From assembly GCA_020205615.1 (NCBI GenBank), contig CM035165.1:89032005-89096004 (forward strand): a DNA stretch of 64,000 nt, given 5' to 3'. The translations under genes were made by a program, and so were the position numbers. Within the stretch, counting starts at the first letter, position 1. Each line of letters opens with the position of its first letter. Shown here piece after piece: positions 44,680 to 57,658 of this stretch. A model generated the notes under the pieces. That model saw only the letters and a list, made by a program, of their open reading frames with translations, had not been told where the DNA came from and did not search any database. Source of the stretch: Panax quinquefolius. Taxonomy: Eukaryota > Streptophyta > Magnoliopsida > Apiales > Araliaceae.

Positions 44680-47477
44680 TGTAAGACCCCAAAATTTTTT
44701 AAATAAAAGGAATTTCCTTTATTTATTATTTTGAAATAGTAAGGTTGATTTGATTAATGTGGATAGTTAAGGGTTAAATACATAAATATTTCAAAATAAG
44801 CAAGTGGTTATAAAATATTCATTGTTGTCGGGGAATATTCGTTTGGTCGTGGAATATTATTAAATGCTTTGGGGGGAATATTAAATGCAATGTATGCGAC
44901 CATGTGTGGGCCCATGCTTGAAAGCGATTGGATGAAGAAAGCGACAAATATAAGTTGTTTTTAAATAATTGGCGTAGTTATTACAGAATTATCTTTGTTG
45001 GAATACCCGGTGGTTAAAACACACTAATGTCTGGCGTTGTTGAGCAAGAAGCACGGTATTGCACCAATTATTGATTCTTACGTAAGAAGGCACTACTCAA
45101 TAATGTTTTACGTAATTCTTATTCGATATTTTATTGAGTTAATAATTGCTGCGTTGATATTTTATATTCTTTGTTGTTTGATAATTGTCATTACACGTAT
45201 TTTTCATTATCGAAGCAATAATTCATATTATCTGAATAATATTATTAGATAACATTATTGGCAATGTCTAGAAAGTTATCATACAGGAGAGGTTTGGTCA
45301 TCTAATTGCTTGCAAGAAGAAGAAATTCTTATTGGAAAGCCCCTCTTTCTGAAGGCTGCACTGGTTGTCAATATTGTGATTACGTAATATTATTTGTGAA
45401 TAATTAATTATTGATTTATATGATGAGGAAAATATTGATTTTATGTGGATATAGATGGAGAAAATTTTAAAATGACAATTGTTGAAAATTAATATTTTAT
45501 CTTTTACGATAAAATAATTCATTTAAATATATTATTTTAATAATATATTAACGGTGATATTTTTACAATGAATGTGGGATATATGAGTATATGAGGAGGA
45601 AGAGTATTTTTGTGGCATTAAATGTTTAACACATGTTTTGTGTGTTGGTGGACACAATTATTGATAGAAATTTGATTATAGCTTGTAAAATCACCCGTTT
45701 GTGGATTTCGGTCAATTTCTATTTGGAATTTGGAAAAACTTTCTTCTGCAAAGTTGTAGAGAATTGAATTTCCTATAAAAACTCATGAGATTCGAATTTT
45801 CTGATGAAAGGGCTATTTATTATGAATTATTGAAGTTCAAGTCTCAAAATAATTGATTTTTGGGAGTTTAAATTATTTTTGTTAAGAAAAACGTTTTTTG
45901 TATTTTTTGGACATCATTAACATGTGTGGCTGGTGTTTTGACCAAAAGGTGGGCTAAGGAAAATTTGTATAATTATATTAATATTATATTAAATTTTACG
46001 CTTTGGTGTTCTAAGCATTTTCTATAAATAGGGTCTTAGGTTAGAATTGAAAATCACACTTTAAGCTGAAGTTTCTCTCTATTTCTCTCTCGATATTTTG
46101 AGCGTATTCTTGTGAGTATTTTGAGTATACTTTGAGTATTGCTAGGCGATTGCAAGTTCCTTGACTATATACGGTATTCAAAATTGAAATCTTAATCTTT
46201 CGAGGTAAGGGATATTATTTTTTCGTAATGATATTATTTCTTCAATATCATTATCTTTGAAATGTTGATCTGAAGTTTTATCAAATTTGGAACTTTTTCA
46301 TGTCCGGGGTTACTATTCATGGGTTCTTATTCATGAGTTACTATTCACGAATTACTATTCATGAGTTCTTATTCACGAGTTCTTATTCACGAGTACTATT
46401 AATGAAAGCGTGAAGATGTTTTTGTGGAATTTCTATCTTTTGGTGTCGAGAGTTACTATTCACGATATCGACCTTTATTCACGATATCTGACCTATTATT
46501 CGTATCGGCACTATTCATAGAAAAATAAAATTTCTTCTTTTTGTCCAAAATATCTATTCGGATACTAGCTACGATTGTATCCATGTTTTGATCATTCTTG
46601 AATTTTACACCACTATGATTATTTTTGAGGTATTTTGGACGTGGATAAAACCAAGTACGAATCCTTAATCCTTAATCCTTGTCATTTTGTTTCTTTGGAT
46701 TCGTTTCTTTAAAAATATTTTCATCATCCTCGGTCTTAAATGATGATATTATGGAATATCTTTGGCACATGTAGTGCAAAGATGAATGATTTCTTAAGAA
46801 TATCTTTGGCTTTGTAGTGCAAAGATGAATGATTTCTGAAGAATATCTTTGGCTGTAGTGCAAAGATGAGCAGTGTTTAAATGAACATGACCAAGTGATG
46901 AATATCTTTGGCACCTGTAGTGCAAAGATGAATATTTGATTCGGATGTATATTGATTGATGTTCTGAGGGATAAAAGATAGGCGATGAACTTTTAAATTC
47001 ATACATAGAAGATAGTAGTTTGCATTCTCTACTTAACTCTTCTAATGAATTATTATTTCATTATGAATATTGATTTAAAGTTTGTTGTCTATTGTATTCT
47101 ATTAGATTTTTCCTGTTGAAGACTAACGATAATTTGTTGTATATTATCTTAGTCATAATATTCTTTTCTTGAGCTAGTTGAGCTCACCCTTTTTCCTTTT
47201 GTTCCATTTTTCTCGGGAGGCGAGAATATAAGCGAGAAATGCAGTGGGGTATGGAATGAAGGTTTTAGAAAGGATTGTTTAGTAGTCCTCACCATTTTGT
47301 AAAATAATGTATCAATAAATGTGATGAGGATTTATTTGAGTATAGATATTGTCTAGAAGATAATATTTGTATTCAAACTCACAGTTTCTTGTTGTAATAA
47401 TAAAGTTGTAGTTGTTTACATGCCTATGTATTGACAACTCAGAATAGGTGATGTATACCTATTTTGGGGGCGTCACA
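44680..47477 (+). repeat. 3' LTR of element D
   Basis: A 2.8-kb near-copy of 37141-39937 with clean TGTAAGACCCC start and GGGGGCGTCACA end. TATAAATAG is at 46023-46031 and the donor-like GAGGTAAGG at about 46202. GAATATCTTTGGC repeats lie at about 46754-46930. Confidence 0.93.
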
Positions 47478-47681
47478 TTTTCTGCTAATTTTTATTCTTA
47501 CTTCAAAACCAAGAAGTTTCGCATATTTTCTGTAAAAAATTTCAACATCTTCCAACATATCAAATATTTGACCAACATACGGAATGGTATCATCAAATAA
47601 AATTGTTACATCATTCAAATCATACAATTTTTCTGAAGTGCTTGAAAGTGAATGGAATGATTCTTCAGCAAACAAATCCAT
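47478..47681 (-). pseudogene. FAR1-related gene, 5' portion
   Basis: The minus-strand 47681-47478 reads MDLFAEESFHSLSSTSEKLY, then PYVGQIFDMLEDVEIFYRKY and AKLLGFEVRIKISRK before element D enters. The PxVGxxF...EDVExFYxxYAxxxGFxVR pattern is the start of the FAR1 DNA-binding domain. It continues at 37140 after D. The Met at 47681 is plausible but upstream sequence (to about 47900) may contain further exons. Confidence 0.8.
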
Positions 47682-47682
47682 G

Positions 47683-48096
47683 ACAAAACAAATGAATCAG
47701 TAATTAGCACTCAAATTAGAGATTACCGATGATACATTTTTGTGCAGGTATGGTTGCTTGACAGTATGATATGCCCTCTCAAGATGATTGATCCCTTGAA
47801 CGATTAAAGAGAGTATCCAGCGTCGTATGCAATTAGGGTTTAAATAGTCAGAAAATGCAATTTAGTTCTGTGGACATACGTAGTACTTACAAATGTCACC
47901 ATTTTATCCCGAACCAAAGTAAGTTAAAGTTTAAAATCATCTAGTGTTGTTGCATACTCTTTCAACTCTTTCAGTCGTCGTTTGTAACAACCAAAAACCC
48001 TTCTTATTCCATGTGCTAAACTAGGACCCACAATTATCATTATCGCGCCTACGTGAAAAAATGCCTAAATTAGTACATGTTACAATCCAGGACCTG
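47683..48096. other. Region upstream of the FAR1-like gene
   Basis: AT-rich, no convincing coding frame. It could be the 5' region of the FAR1-like gene. Nothing else is recognised. Confidence 0.5.
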
Positions 48097-49205
48097 TAAT
48101 ATCCAAGAATTTTATAAATAATATTAATAGTTGTATTAATAAAGAGTTGAATATTTTATTGAATATAGATTTATATTGTTGTGACAAGGGATATAGTAAT
48201 TCAATTAAATTAAGTCAAGTATGTGACAACTATGTTTTATGGTGGAATTGATGAAAAGCTTAATTTAATGCTTATGAGAATTGCCTAGTGTGGTAAGGTG
48301 ATAAAATAAGTATACTATTAATTAAAATAATTAAGAAAGTAATTAAGTTAGGGTATGAACTAAATTTTGCAGTAGCCAAACCTAATGCGAGATTTTTTCG
48401 AGGTGGTATAAATTGCGCATATACTTCGTAGTATAAACCAATGCAAATTACTTATTTGGTAGCAAATCTTTGAAGAATAATTTTTGCATTATGCTTGAGT
48501 TATCAAGATGGAATATTAACATTAATAAGGAAATGAATAAGTGATATAGTGGACTAATTACCATGTTATTTCTATTTTTATTAATGTGAACATTATTATT
48601 TAATTAAATATTGTTACGTACCACCATGTGTGATATAGGAACATGTAAGTGGTAGTACCATATAATTGCTTCATGCATTGATATAGCATAATGTGTGACA
48701 TTTAAATGTGAATAAATGTTATACAAAACTATATAGTAAAAGTAAGTGAACCATATAATTTTATTGAGACAATGGATTTTGTGATCGGTCTTCCAACGAC
48801 TCAGAAAGGTTTTGATGCAGTATGGGTTATCGTGGATCGACTGACGAAATCAGCTCACTTCTTACCGATCAAGATAAGATTTAACTTGGATCAGTTGGCA
48901 AAATTGTATGTGAAGGAAATTGTTTCAAGGCACGGTGTTCTAGTTTCTATAGTCTCTAATCGAGATTCGCGTTTCACATCGAACTTCTGAAGCGACTACA
49001 GGAATGTTTGGGAACACAGTTAAGAATGAATACGACATATCCTCCTCAGACAGACAAGCAGAGTGAAGGAACCATCTAGACATTGGAGGATATATTAAGA
49101 GCTTGTATAATGGACTTCAAAGGAAATTAGGATGATAATCTGCCGTTAGTGGAATTCGCTTACAATAATAGTTACCACGCAAGTATTGGCATGCTGCCTT
49201 AAGAA
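48097..49205 (+). mobile_element. Truncated chromovirus fragment with integrase piece
   Basis: An LTR-like start TGTAATATCCAAGAATTTTA at 48097 is followed by about 670 bp of AT-rich LTR-type sequence and then directly by integrase core. 48772-48990 reads [40 protein letters not shown] and [20 protein letters not shown], continuing with stops to about 49200 (LPLVEFAYNNSYHASIG-like). The N-terminal two thirds of the element are missing, so this is a deletion product. It is cut on the right by the CACTA-type end at 49206. Confidence 0.7.
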
Positions 49206-49690
49206 CACTACAAGAAAAAGACCTAACGATGACCAATACTATTATCGTGACGCATATGCGATCAACCGATATTAGTATGTGACCAAACATCTGCGATGAA
49301 GTGAGTTAATCCAATCGCTATTGTATATCAGCGACCGCCTGCGGTCGCTGATCGGTCACTATCATAATTTTGCCTCCCAAAATTTGGCAGGAAATGTTGG
49401 CACCAAGGTTTTGTGCGATCAATTAAAATTAGCGACCGCATGCGGTCGCTGATAAGTCCATGTCATTAAAAATTAGCGACCGCATGCGGTCACAGATGGC
49501 GGTCACTGATCAAACTTAATGTTATCAGTACCAGGTATTAGCTTGACACAGCACACGGAAAGAAAAGAAAATAGGGAGCTTAGAATAGAGAGAAGAAGGA
49601 GAAAGGGGGAGAAGAGAAGAAGGAGCTCGCTCACTGCCATCGCCGCTGCCACTGCCCACTACCATCGCCGCCGCCACAGGTAACCCCCTA
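49206..49690 (+). mobile_element. CACTA (En/Spm)-type transposon terminus
   Basis: CACTACAAGAAAAAGACC at 49206 is a classic CACTA terminal inverted repeat, inserted in integrase sequence. It is followed by subterminal palindromes AGCGACCGCATGCGGTCGCT (49431-49450) and close variants at 49330-49350 and about 49474-49492. A GC-rich leader (about 49620-49679) ends in CACAG|GTAACC, a likely splice donor, so this may be the transcribed 5' end of an autonomous element. No opposite terminus or transposase is seen in the window. Confidence 0.7.
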
Positions 49691-49970
49691 ACTTCTTTTT
49701 TTTTTTTTTCTGAATTTGATATAGATTAGGTGTTACTTTATATAGATTTGGTGTGGTATATAGATTGGGTGTTACTTTATATATATTGGGTGTGGTATAG
49801 ATTAGGTGTTAATATATATAGTAATAGTACATTGCAAAATATTATGAATGTGGTATATAGATTGGGTGTTAATATATATAGTAATATATATCTTATATAG
49901 ATTTGGTGTGTTAATATTTTACGAATTTGATCATATACAAATATTGTGAATGTGGTATATAGATTGGGTG

Positions 49971-50027
<57 letters not shown>

Positions 50028-50240
50028 TTGGGTGTGTTAATATTTTACGAATTTGATCATATCCAAGTATTGTGAATGTGGTATATAGATTGGGTGCTAA
50101 TATATATAGTAATAGTACATTGCAAATGAGTTGGATATCCAAATATATATAGTAATAGTACATTATTAATATCCAAATATTAAGGGATTTGTTGGAGCGA
50201 TGAAATTTGGGCTTGGGTATGAGGTACACCAAGCTTAGTC
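49691..50240. repeat. Degenerate TATAGATTGGGTGT repeats with (AT)n tract
   Basis: Phrases such as GTGGTATATAGATTGGGTGT recur about eight times, and an (AT)n run fills 49972-50025. An open frame over this on the minus strand is repeat-derived. It may be an intron or the interior of the CACTA element. Confidence 0.7.
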
Positions 50241-50665
50241 AAGCCTCACGGGGCCAAGCCAAGCTTGGTTGTCAGCATGGACAAAATCATGAAATCCAAG
50301 AGAAATTACTTTTTAAGATAGTTGGTTTAAATTACAATATTAACATGCATACCCAACCAACTTAAACCAAATTGTGAGCCCACCAATTAAGCTAAGCTAA
50401 GCTAAGCTAATGTATTTCATTTTATAGGATTGATCAATGTTTTCATAACCGAACTCGTCATCCAACTCAAAAAGGCTAGTTTAACCGGTGGTCGAATCAT
50501 TATTGATTTTTATAATATTACTATGTCCTAGTAATATGCCAGGCCTGCACTGACTTGTGTATATCGATAATGGATTGCAAGGCCTACCGGTTTCAACCCG
50601 TGTGTCTTTTGCCCCGCTAAACCACGACTGAACTTGTATAAATATAAAATATCTTGTTAGTTCCT
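50241..50665. other. Unassigned DNA with AAGCT tandem
   Basis: No gene found. A short tandem of AAGCT (about 4-5 units) lies at 50388-50410. Confidence 0.6.
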
Positions 50666-52210
50666 AGTTGGCACAATAGTTATCTAGAAGGGGGGAGTTG
50701 AATAGATATTTAAAAATCTTTTCATTTTAAACTTGTTCTTTGATAATGATTAAAACTTAGCGGAATAAAGGTTTGTTTTAATCTTCTTTACCAAGCAATG
50801 GAGTAATGAAGGTGAGGCGATTATGGCGGTTATACTTGAGATATAGCGAGTTATGATATGAATGTAAATGACACGATGCGTTTTTAAGTGGTTCAGAGCA
50901 CTTAAAGCTCCTAGTCCACTCTTCTACTCAACGAGTAGGATATCCACTAAGGATGTCAATTACAACTTCTGAATCACACAGATTCCTTCTAGACCAGCAG
51001 TCTAGGAACTTCTTAGTTCACTCTTGAACTCTTCAAGTCCAGCAGACTTGGCTTTCTTACAGTTCGCTACAAACTCTTCAAGTCCAGCAGACTTGGTACT
51101 CTTCTTCAGTTGGTTGACTTGTGTTCTTGATGGTTGCTACTTAGATGTTGTGTAAGCACTTGTTCTAAAGAACTGAGTAGCTGAGCAAGCTTTGAAATAT
51201 CTCAGATCGTAGAGTTGAGCTTGAGAGAGATGTTCACGTTGTTTGTTCAATGCTTGCTTAGTTCTTTCTCATCTGTTTGATCTGCATATATGTGATCTTG
51301 AAAACTATCCATTGGATTCATCCATTGAGGCATTAAATGCATTTGACTTTTCTGATCTTTGATGGAGACATTTTTGCACATCTTCTGAAAACTGCATTCT
51401 GGCCCACTGACACAGCAGACTGCTTTCTCACCTAACACCTGAAAAGGTGTTTTGTCCCTCTTACCCATGGAACTATCCTTAGCTTCTTCAATACGCTTCT
51501 TTGTTGCATACTAAGGATATTTCATATACTACTGGGGCCCGATGAGTCTTTGCGGCGTCCAGAATCCATTTCTCATATGTTGAAATCTACCTTTACATAA
51601 ATCATGAGGCTCGACGTTTTCTGGCACAAGACAGATGCTCTACGATTCAGATCATGATTCTCTACGATTCAGATCGTAGTAACTTGTTGCCTTGGTGCTT
51701 GATCTGATGCTATCATTTAGAGAGCATTACGATTTCTCTTAAACCCTTGCACACTACGATCTTTACTTGCTCGTGTTGTTGACTCTACGTTCCCGAGAGC
51801 ACACTACGATCGTTGACTTGTAAACTCCATGTTTCCTTCAGCACACTACGATCGTGGAGTTGGCTCAGCAAACATTGGGACCACTCTACGATTTCTGAAG
51901 AGTCCCTTCAAGGAAGGCACACTACGATCTTTGAAGCTCTACGTTTCTGCCTTGACTTCTGCAATGTTGATCAGATGATACACTATGATTTCTTCGAACC
52001 CTATCTATTACATCTCAAGATCAACCTAACAGCTTTGATCTTTCTATCTATACATTCTATTACAGAACGATACACATTAAGATCTTAGATCAACCTAACA
52101 AATTTAATCTATCACTAAGTCCTTGTACATATCTTAATTGGAATGAACTTTACAAATAATCATGAGCATATACATTAAAACATCAAATCATAATATGCAT
52201 TCTCCCAACA
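50666..52210 (+). repeat. Probable solo LTR, Ty1/copia style
   Basis: Starts (A)GTTGGCACAATAG, a possible TGTTGG with the first base changed, followed by CTAGAAGGGGGGAGTTGAAT, a phrase I associate with plant copia LTRs. It ends ATTCTCCCAACA, the inverse of the start. No PBS or coding part follows, and 5-bp flanks do not match clearly, so solo LTR status is tentative. The second half carries repeated ACTACGATC motifs (about 51648-51990). Confidence 0.5.
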
Positions 52211-52579
52211 TATATATATATATATATATATACATATATATTATAGCTCCTGAAATTTGGGTGCAACACATGGAAGACCAAAAAAGAAACTAGCTAGTTT
52301 CTAACCCGTTATTCATTGTTTTTATCTATGTGGCTGATGGAGATCATTGTAGTGAAATTGCACGATTTATTTCACAAACTTATGTATACAAGAATAAAGC
52401 TACAATATGTTATAAAAACTATAAATTGCTCAACCAAGTTGTGAATATCCCAAAACATAAAAGATTATAAAAAGGGACTGTTTTGGGTATAATCTTAAAA
52501 CATGTTAGCCGCCTTAGCACACTAGTTGATATGAATGAATCTCCAAGATACTCAAAAGTTGTATAAATGAGTTAGCAAA
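52211..52579. other. Unassigned DNA between LTR-like blocks
   Basis: Begins with a (TA)n run (52211-52232). The remainder is AT-rich with no coding signal seen. Confidence 0.6.
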
Positions 52580-53245
52580 TGTAAGACCCCAACTTTTATG
52601 AATAAAGATAAATTTTCTATAAATATCATTTTTTAATATTATGGAATGAATTTGATATAATGTTATAGTTGTGGGTAATATTTATAAATTTTACAAAGTA
52701 CGCAAGTGGTTATATTATATTCGATTGGTCGGGGAATATTCGTTTTAACAGGGAATATTCGTACGACGACACGATCATTGGTGGACCCCACAGCGGAATT
52801 ATTATTGGGTTGAAAAAACGACAAAAATATCTTTTTATGAAAATAACGGCGGAAGTTTTACCGTTAACTGTTGAAATACCCGGTGTTAAAAGTACAGTAA
52901 TACGCGCGGTTGCATAGTAGCACACGATTTTGATTATTGATGCTTACGTGAGAAGTCACTCAGTTTTACTCAATTATTACTACAGTAATTGCTGCATAGT
53001 ATCTCACGTTATTTGATTCAATTATTGTCAATATTTTATATATTATTAAACCAATAATTGAGATGACAAGTTATTCTAATTATTATATGCATAATTAACA
53101 ATGTACAGAAAGTTTTGTCGAGGAAAGGGGTTTGGTCACCTAATCGCTTGGCATGATAGGAGAAATCCTTATTGGAAAGCCCCCTCTTTCCTGGGAATGA
53201 TCTGGTTGTTAATATTACGAGTTATAATAATATGAATAAATGTTG
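52580..53245 (+). repeat. Truncated LTR H of the Tekay-like family
   Basis: TGTAAGACCCCAACTTTTAT at 52580 and the next 660 bp follow the U3 start of the LTRs of A and F, including two GAATATTC palindromes (about 52734-52760) and the conserved U3 block (about 53100-53200). Similarity stops near 53245 before the TATA box, so this is a 5'-end LTR fragment. Confidence 0.8.
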
Positions 53246-53512
53246 TTAAAAATATTGAGGGGATTTTTATGAAGTATTTATTGCAAATTTTGCTTATTTT
53301 ATGGACCCCCATTTACTCATTTTTCAAAACTGTCGGTAGAAGTTATCTCAGTTTTGTATATATATATATATATATTTATGTCAGGGGAAAAAGGGGGGGG
53401 GGGGGTAGGAATTACGTAGAATGGAGGGAGTTTTATTATTATTATTATCATAATAGTTTTGTTTTTTTTATAAAAAATAGAATATATTATATTTTATTAT
53501 GTATAGTGTTTG
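53246..53512. other. Low-complexity junction between H and G
   Basis: Contains an (AT)n run (about 53358-53376), a run of about 14 G near 53393-53406, and (TTA)n. No gene. Confidence 0.6.
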
Positions 53513-56393
53513 TGTAATGACCCCAAAATTCATACCATTTAAATCTCGACTTCGGTCGTTAATCATACATTCAGCCTTAAATTTTAAATTATTATTCGAT
53601 ATTAAAAACACTAAATTTGCGGAATATTTAAAACGTTTATACATTTCCTTCTGTATTGCCCTAAATCGCAACCTTTACATTACATCTCTTCGATTCAAAT
53701 TTATATCATGAATCGTTACAACAAAATGACTATACAAAGTCTTACATCATAAATAGATATCCATATACACCGGATAGCTCAATTTATAATTCAACATGTT
53801 ACATTCAAAATCTTACATACATTTCTTATAAAACATAAGTAATCTCCATGAATATATATCTCTATAACTCACTTTGCACATATCCTTACCTTAATTATTT
53901 GACCTGGAAAAATGGTTATTTACAAGGTTGAGCTCGACAGCCCAGCAAAATCTAACAGTTTTCATGCATCACATAACAGATAATATGCTAAACATACATA
54001 TCATAATAACTAAAACAACACGGCATACATGCTTTTAGTTCACATAGCAAATATAAAGATTGAGTTCCTTACTCAATCCTCCTTATTTAACCAAAACAAT
54101 GTAGCCATAAATTGACTTTAACATTTCATGATTTCAACATGTATAACATATCCTGCAATTTAAAATAGTTCATCAAGTCCACGTAACAAATAGGAACCGA
54201 AAGACTTGCCTTGATCGTTGTTTACCAATAATAGATTAACAGCTTACAGTTATCAGCACTTCACGTGCCCTACACAATTATATAATCATACACATAAACT
54301 ATTAGTCACATAACAACACATAGTAATTGTAATGTAAACTCTATTCCACATCTCATAATCTTTCCTATTAATTAGCACACAATGTTCAATTAGATTCTGT
54401 TAACTTTCAACTTATATCTCACTATATTTCATAATCGAAGTTCATTCAAGTGCTTAAGTCTTGCTAGGACTACTTATTGGTTTTATGTTAAGCCCATTTC
54501 ATATCCTATAATATTCATTTCAATTGAATTGAAACACTTTTTAAGTTCGTTAACGCTTAGCACGGCGTTTCGACGTTCAATCGTCACACGCCCGATTTGC
54601 CTCTCTTGTGTATGCTTACTATGCTTCTATAATTTATCTAATACATTTTTTTATTAATGTTAAGTATCATTATATTTACTAATATTCAAGTTTTATAACT
54701 TAGAATAACATCTTTTATCGTCAGGAGCACTACACATGCATATGTGCATGCCTGACGCCCTCCGATTACCCCCGAAAACACAACAATCCTAAAGATGACC
54801 ATTTTGACTACTGTTACAGACCTCAAATTGAAAAAAAAATTGTTGGTCTACTCGTCCTCGTTCCGGATCATCTTGAATAACCTCAATCGAAGTTTGTATG
54901 AGAAAGTTATGGTCGTTTTACTACAAGAGGTCAAAACTGTCCGACTCAGACAACAATTCCGGTGCTGGGGCGCGAGGACTAAGCTAGCCAGTGGTGCCGA
55001 GCTTGAACTTTGGTATTTAGGCGTAAATTTCGGCGTTAGGCGCGAATTTTTATTGTTGGGCGAAACTTTCTGAGAACCCAACCACGGGAGAATATAACAA
55101 CTAATTTTTGTCTATTTAACACTGCTAACATCTAAATTAACATCCTAACTTATATAAATTACATATATACACACTACCCAACATGCATATACTAGTTTAA
55201 ACCACTAAACAATAATTTTAGAAAACTTAAATCATTGTTCGCACTGTTTTAAAAAAACCAAAACTCCATTATTGACAGTTATTTAGCACAGTGAACACTG
55301 TCATACCAATTTGATTCCAAATTTAATTACTTTAAACTTTGATTCTCTGTAGTTCATACCCAATTAACCATTCGCAGTTCAATTTCACAATTTCACAATT
55401 AACATATATTAATTTTGATATTTCTACAAACCACGTTCATACGTGAATGTTTAGTGTAAAAACTAATTCCTTTTCTTTAACACGTAATTAGCATACAATC
55501 TTGTCTATATGTATTAAATATACAATCACATATCTATATATGTTAGTATAACAATTACAAAAACATGGTTTACAAGAATTTTGTAAAAAACCTTATACAC
55601 AGTGAAAAAGAAGAACACAGAGATATATTATAACGTAAAACATTTATGAGTATCTAATATTAAGGTCATAGACATACCTTGTGTTGTTAAGAAATCTTGT
55701 TAAACACTTAGACAACTTGAAGAACTCAGCGTTTCTCTAGAATCCCAGCCTTTTCTCTCTTGACTTCCTTTGACAATTCTCTCTAAAACCCTTTGTAACT
55801 TTTTCTCTTTTCTTTTCTCAGTATTAGAGTGAAGCTACTAAGCGTAAACTAACTCATAGGCTAGCCAACGTAAATAATAATAATACACCTACTAATGACC
55901 TTATTAAAAATAGCAGTTACCAAACATATAACGTATAACTTGTATTTATATTTTATTGATTTATTTTATGTATTAATCTATATTATTATAATTTTAAATT
56001 CAAAAGAAATCCAAAAGCCATAGGGCTTTGTTTTGCAAACTAATTCAAAACTACTTTAATTTATTTTAATAACTACTTATAATATATTTATTTGTCACAC
56101 TTCTAATTAATTAAGTTTTCATACTTAATTTAATTAATTCTAATAACAATTCATTGCATAATATAATAATTTATTTAATCATTATAAACTCTCTAACTTA
56201 ATTATTAAATTAAATTAGATTACTATTTTAAAATAATTACTTTTCTTAACTCATTAATTATTTATTAAATAAATAATTAACCAAATCAAATCAAATCAAA
56301 CAAACATTTATTCATGATAAACACATCCATTAAATATTTATATAATTCAATAAATATTTAAATATTATAATTAAAAAAATCTGGATTGTTACA
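53513..56393 (-). repeat. 3' LTR of collapsed chromovirus-like element G
   Basis: The minus strand starts TGTAACAATCCAG at 56393 and ends GGGGTCATTACA at 53513, a length of 2.88 kb. Just upstream on the minus strand are a PPT-like AGGAGGGAATGA and the end of a coding frame reading like SEDIIL-stop, as in chromovirus 3' ends. The unit is largely free of the clustered differences seen in the Tekay-like family. Confidence 0.75.
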
Positions 56394-56477
56394 TCATTCC
56401 CTCCTTACAAGGATTATGTCCTCAGAATCACAACTCAAACCACTCATTCGTTACAATCTTCCCTACTTACAAAGATT
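56394..56477 (-). other. Residual internal sequence and PPT of element G
   Basis: Only about 84 bp remain between the two LTR copies: the PPT (about 56394-56406) and a few codons before it. The rest of the internal domain is gone. Confidence 0.7.
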
Positions 56478-57658
56478 CTCTTCGATTCAAATTTATATCA
56501 TGAATCGTTACAACAAAATGACTATTCAAAGTCTTACATCATAAATAGATATCCATATACACCGGATAACTCAATTTACAATTCAACATGTTACATTCAA
56601 AATCTTACATACATTTCTCATAAAACATAAGTAATCTTCGTGAATATAGATCTCTATAACTCACTTAGCACATATCCTTACCTTAATTCCTTGACCTGGA
56701 AAAGTGGTTATTTTCAAGGTTGAGCTCGACAGCCTAGCAAAATCTAACAATTTTCATGCATCACATAACAGATAATAATATGCTAAACATACATATCATA
56801 ATAACTAAAACAATATGGCATACATGCTTTTAGTTCACATAGCAAATATAAAGATTGAGTTCCTTACTCAATCCTCCTTATTTAACCAAAACAATGCAGT
56901 CATAAATTGACTTTAACATTTCATGATTTCAACATGTATAACATATCCTGCAATTTAAAACAGTTCATCAAGTCCACGTAACAAATAGGAACCGAAAGAC
57001 TTGCCTTGATCGTTGTTCACCAATAATAGATTAACAGCTTACAGTTATCAGCACTTCACGTGCCCTACACAATTATATAATCATACACATAAACTATTAG
57101 TCACATAAAAACACATAGTAATTGTAATGTAAACTCTACTCCACATCTCATAATCTTTCCTATTAATTAGCACACAATGTTCAATTAGATTGTGTTAACT
57201 TTCAACTTATATCTCACTATATTTCATAATCGAATTTCATTCAAGTGCTTAAGTCTTGCTAGGATTACTTATTGGTTTTAACACTTTTTAAGTTTGTTAA
57301 CACTTAGAACGGCGTTTCGACGTTCAATCGTCACACGCCCGATTTGCCTCTCTTGTGTATGCTTAATATGCTTCTATAACTTATCTAATACATTATTTAT
57401 TAATGTTAAGTGTCATTATATTTACTAATATTCAAGTTTTATAACTTAGAATAACATCTTTTATCGTCAGGAGCACTACACATGCATATGTGCATACCCG
57501 ACGCCCTCCAATTACCCCCAAAAACACAACAATCCTAAAGATGACCATTTTGACTATTGTTACAAACATCAAATTGAAAAATAAAAATTGTAGGTCTACT
57601 TGTCCTCGTTCCGGATCATCTTGAATCACCTCAATCGAAGTTTGTATGAGAAAGTTAT
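56478..57658 (-). repeat. Second (5') LTR copy of element G, partial
   Basis: Matches 53688-54915 closely, starting at TCTCTTCGATTCAAAT. It lacks the last ~176 bp of the LTR, and a ~47-bp segment present at about 54485-54535 is missing near 57278. It is cut at 57658 by the insertion of element E and presumably resumes beyond the window. Confidence 0.8.

Larger units (their letters stand above)
37141..47477 (+). mobile_element. Element D: Tekay-like retrotransposon inserted in the FAR1-like gene
   Basis: 10,337 bp with LTRs 37141-39937 and 44680-47477, a PBS, gag, protease, RT, RNase H, integrase, chromodomain and PPT. It is flanked by TTTTC on both sides. All pol domains are traceable but heavily frame-broken. 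Its LTR shares both ends with C/E but has a different middle segment (about 37910-38470). Confidence 0.93.

Noticed and set aside
49777..50232. 151-codon minus-strand frame with Tyr-Ile repeats
   Set aside because: Generated by the (AT)n tract and the TATAGATTGGGTGT repeats.
54795..55073. 92-codon frame in the LTR of G, considered as a host gene
   Set aside because: It lies inside an LTR and its second copy at 57540-57658 is cut and not conserved as a frame; no domain recognised.
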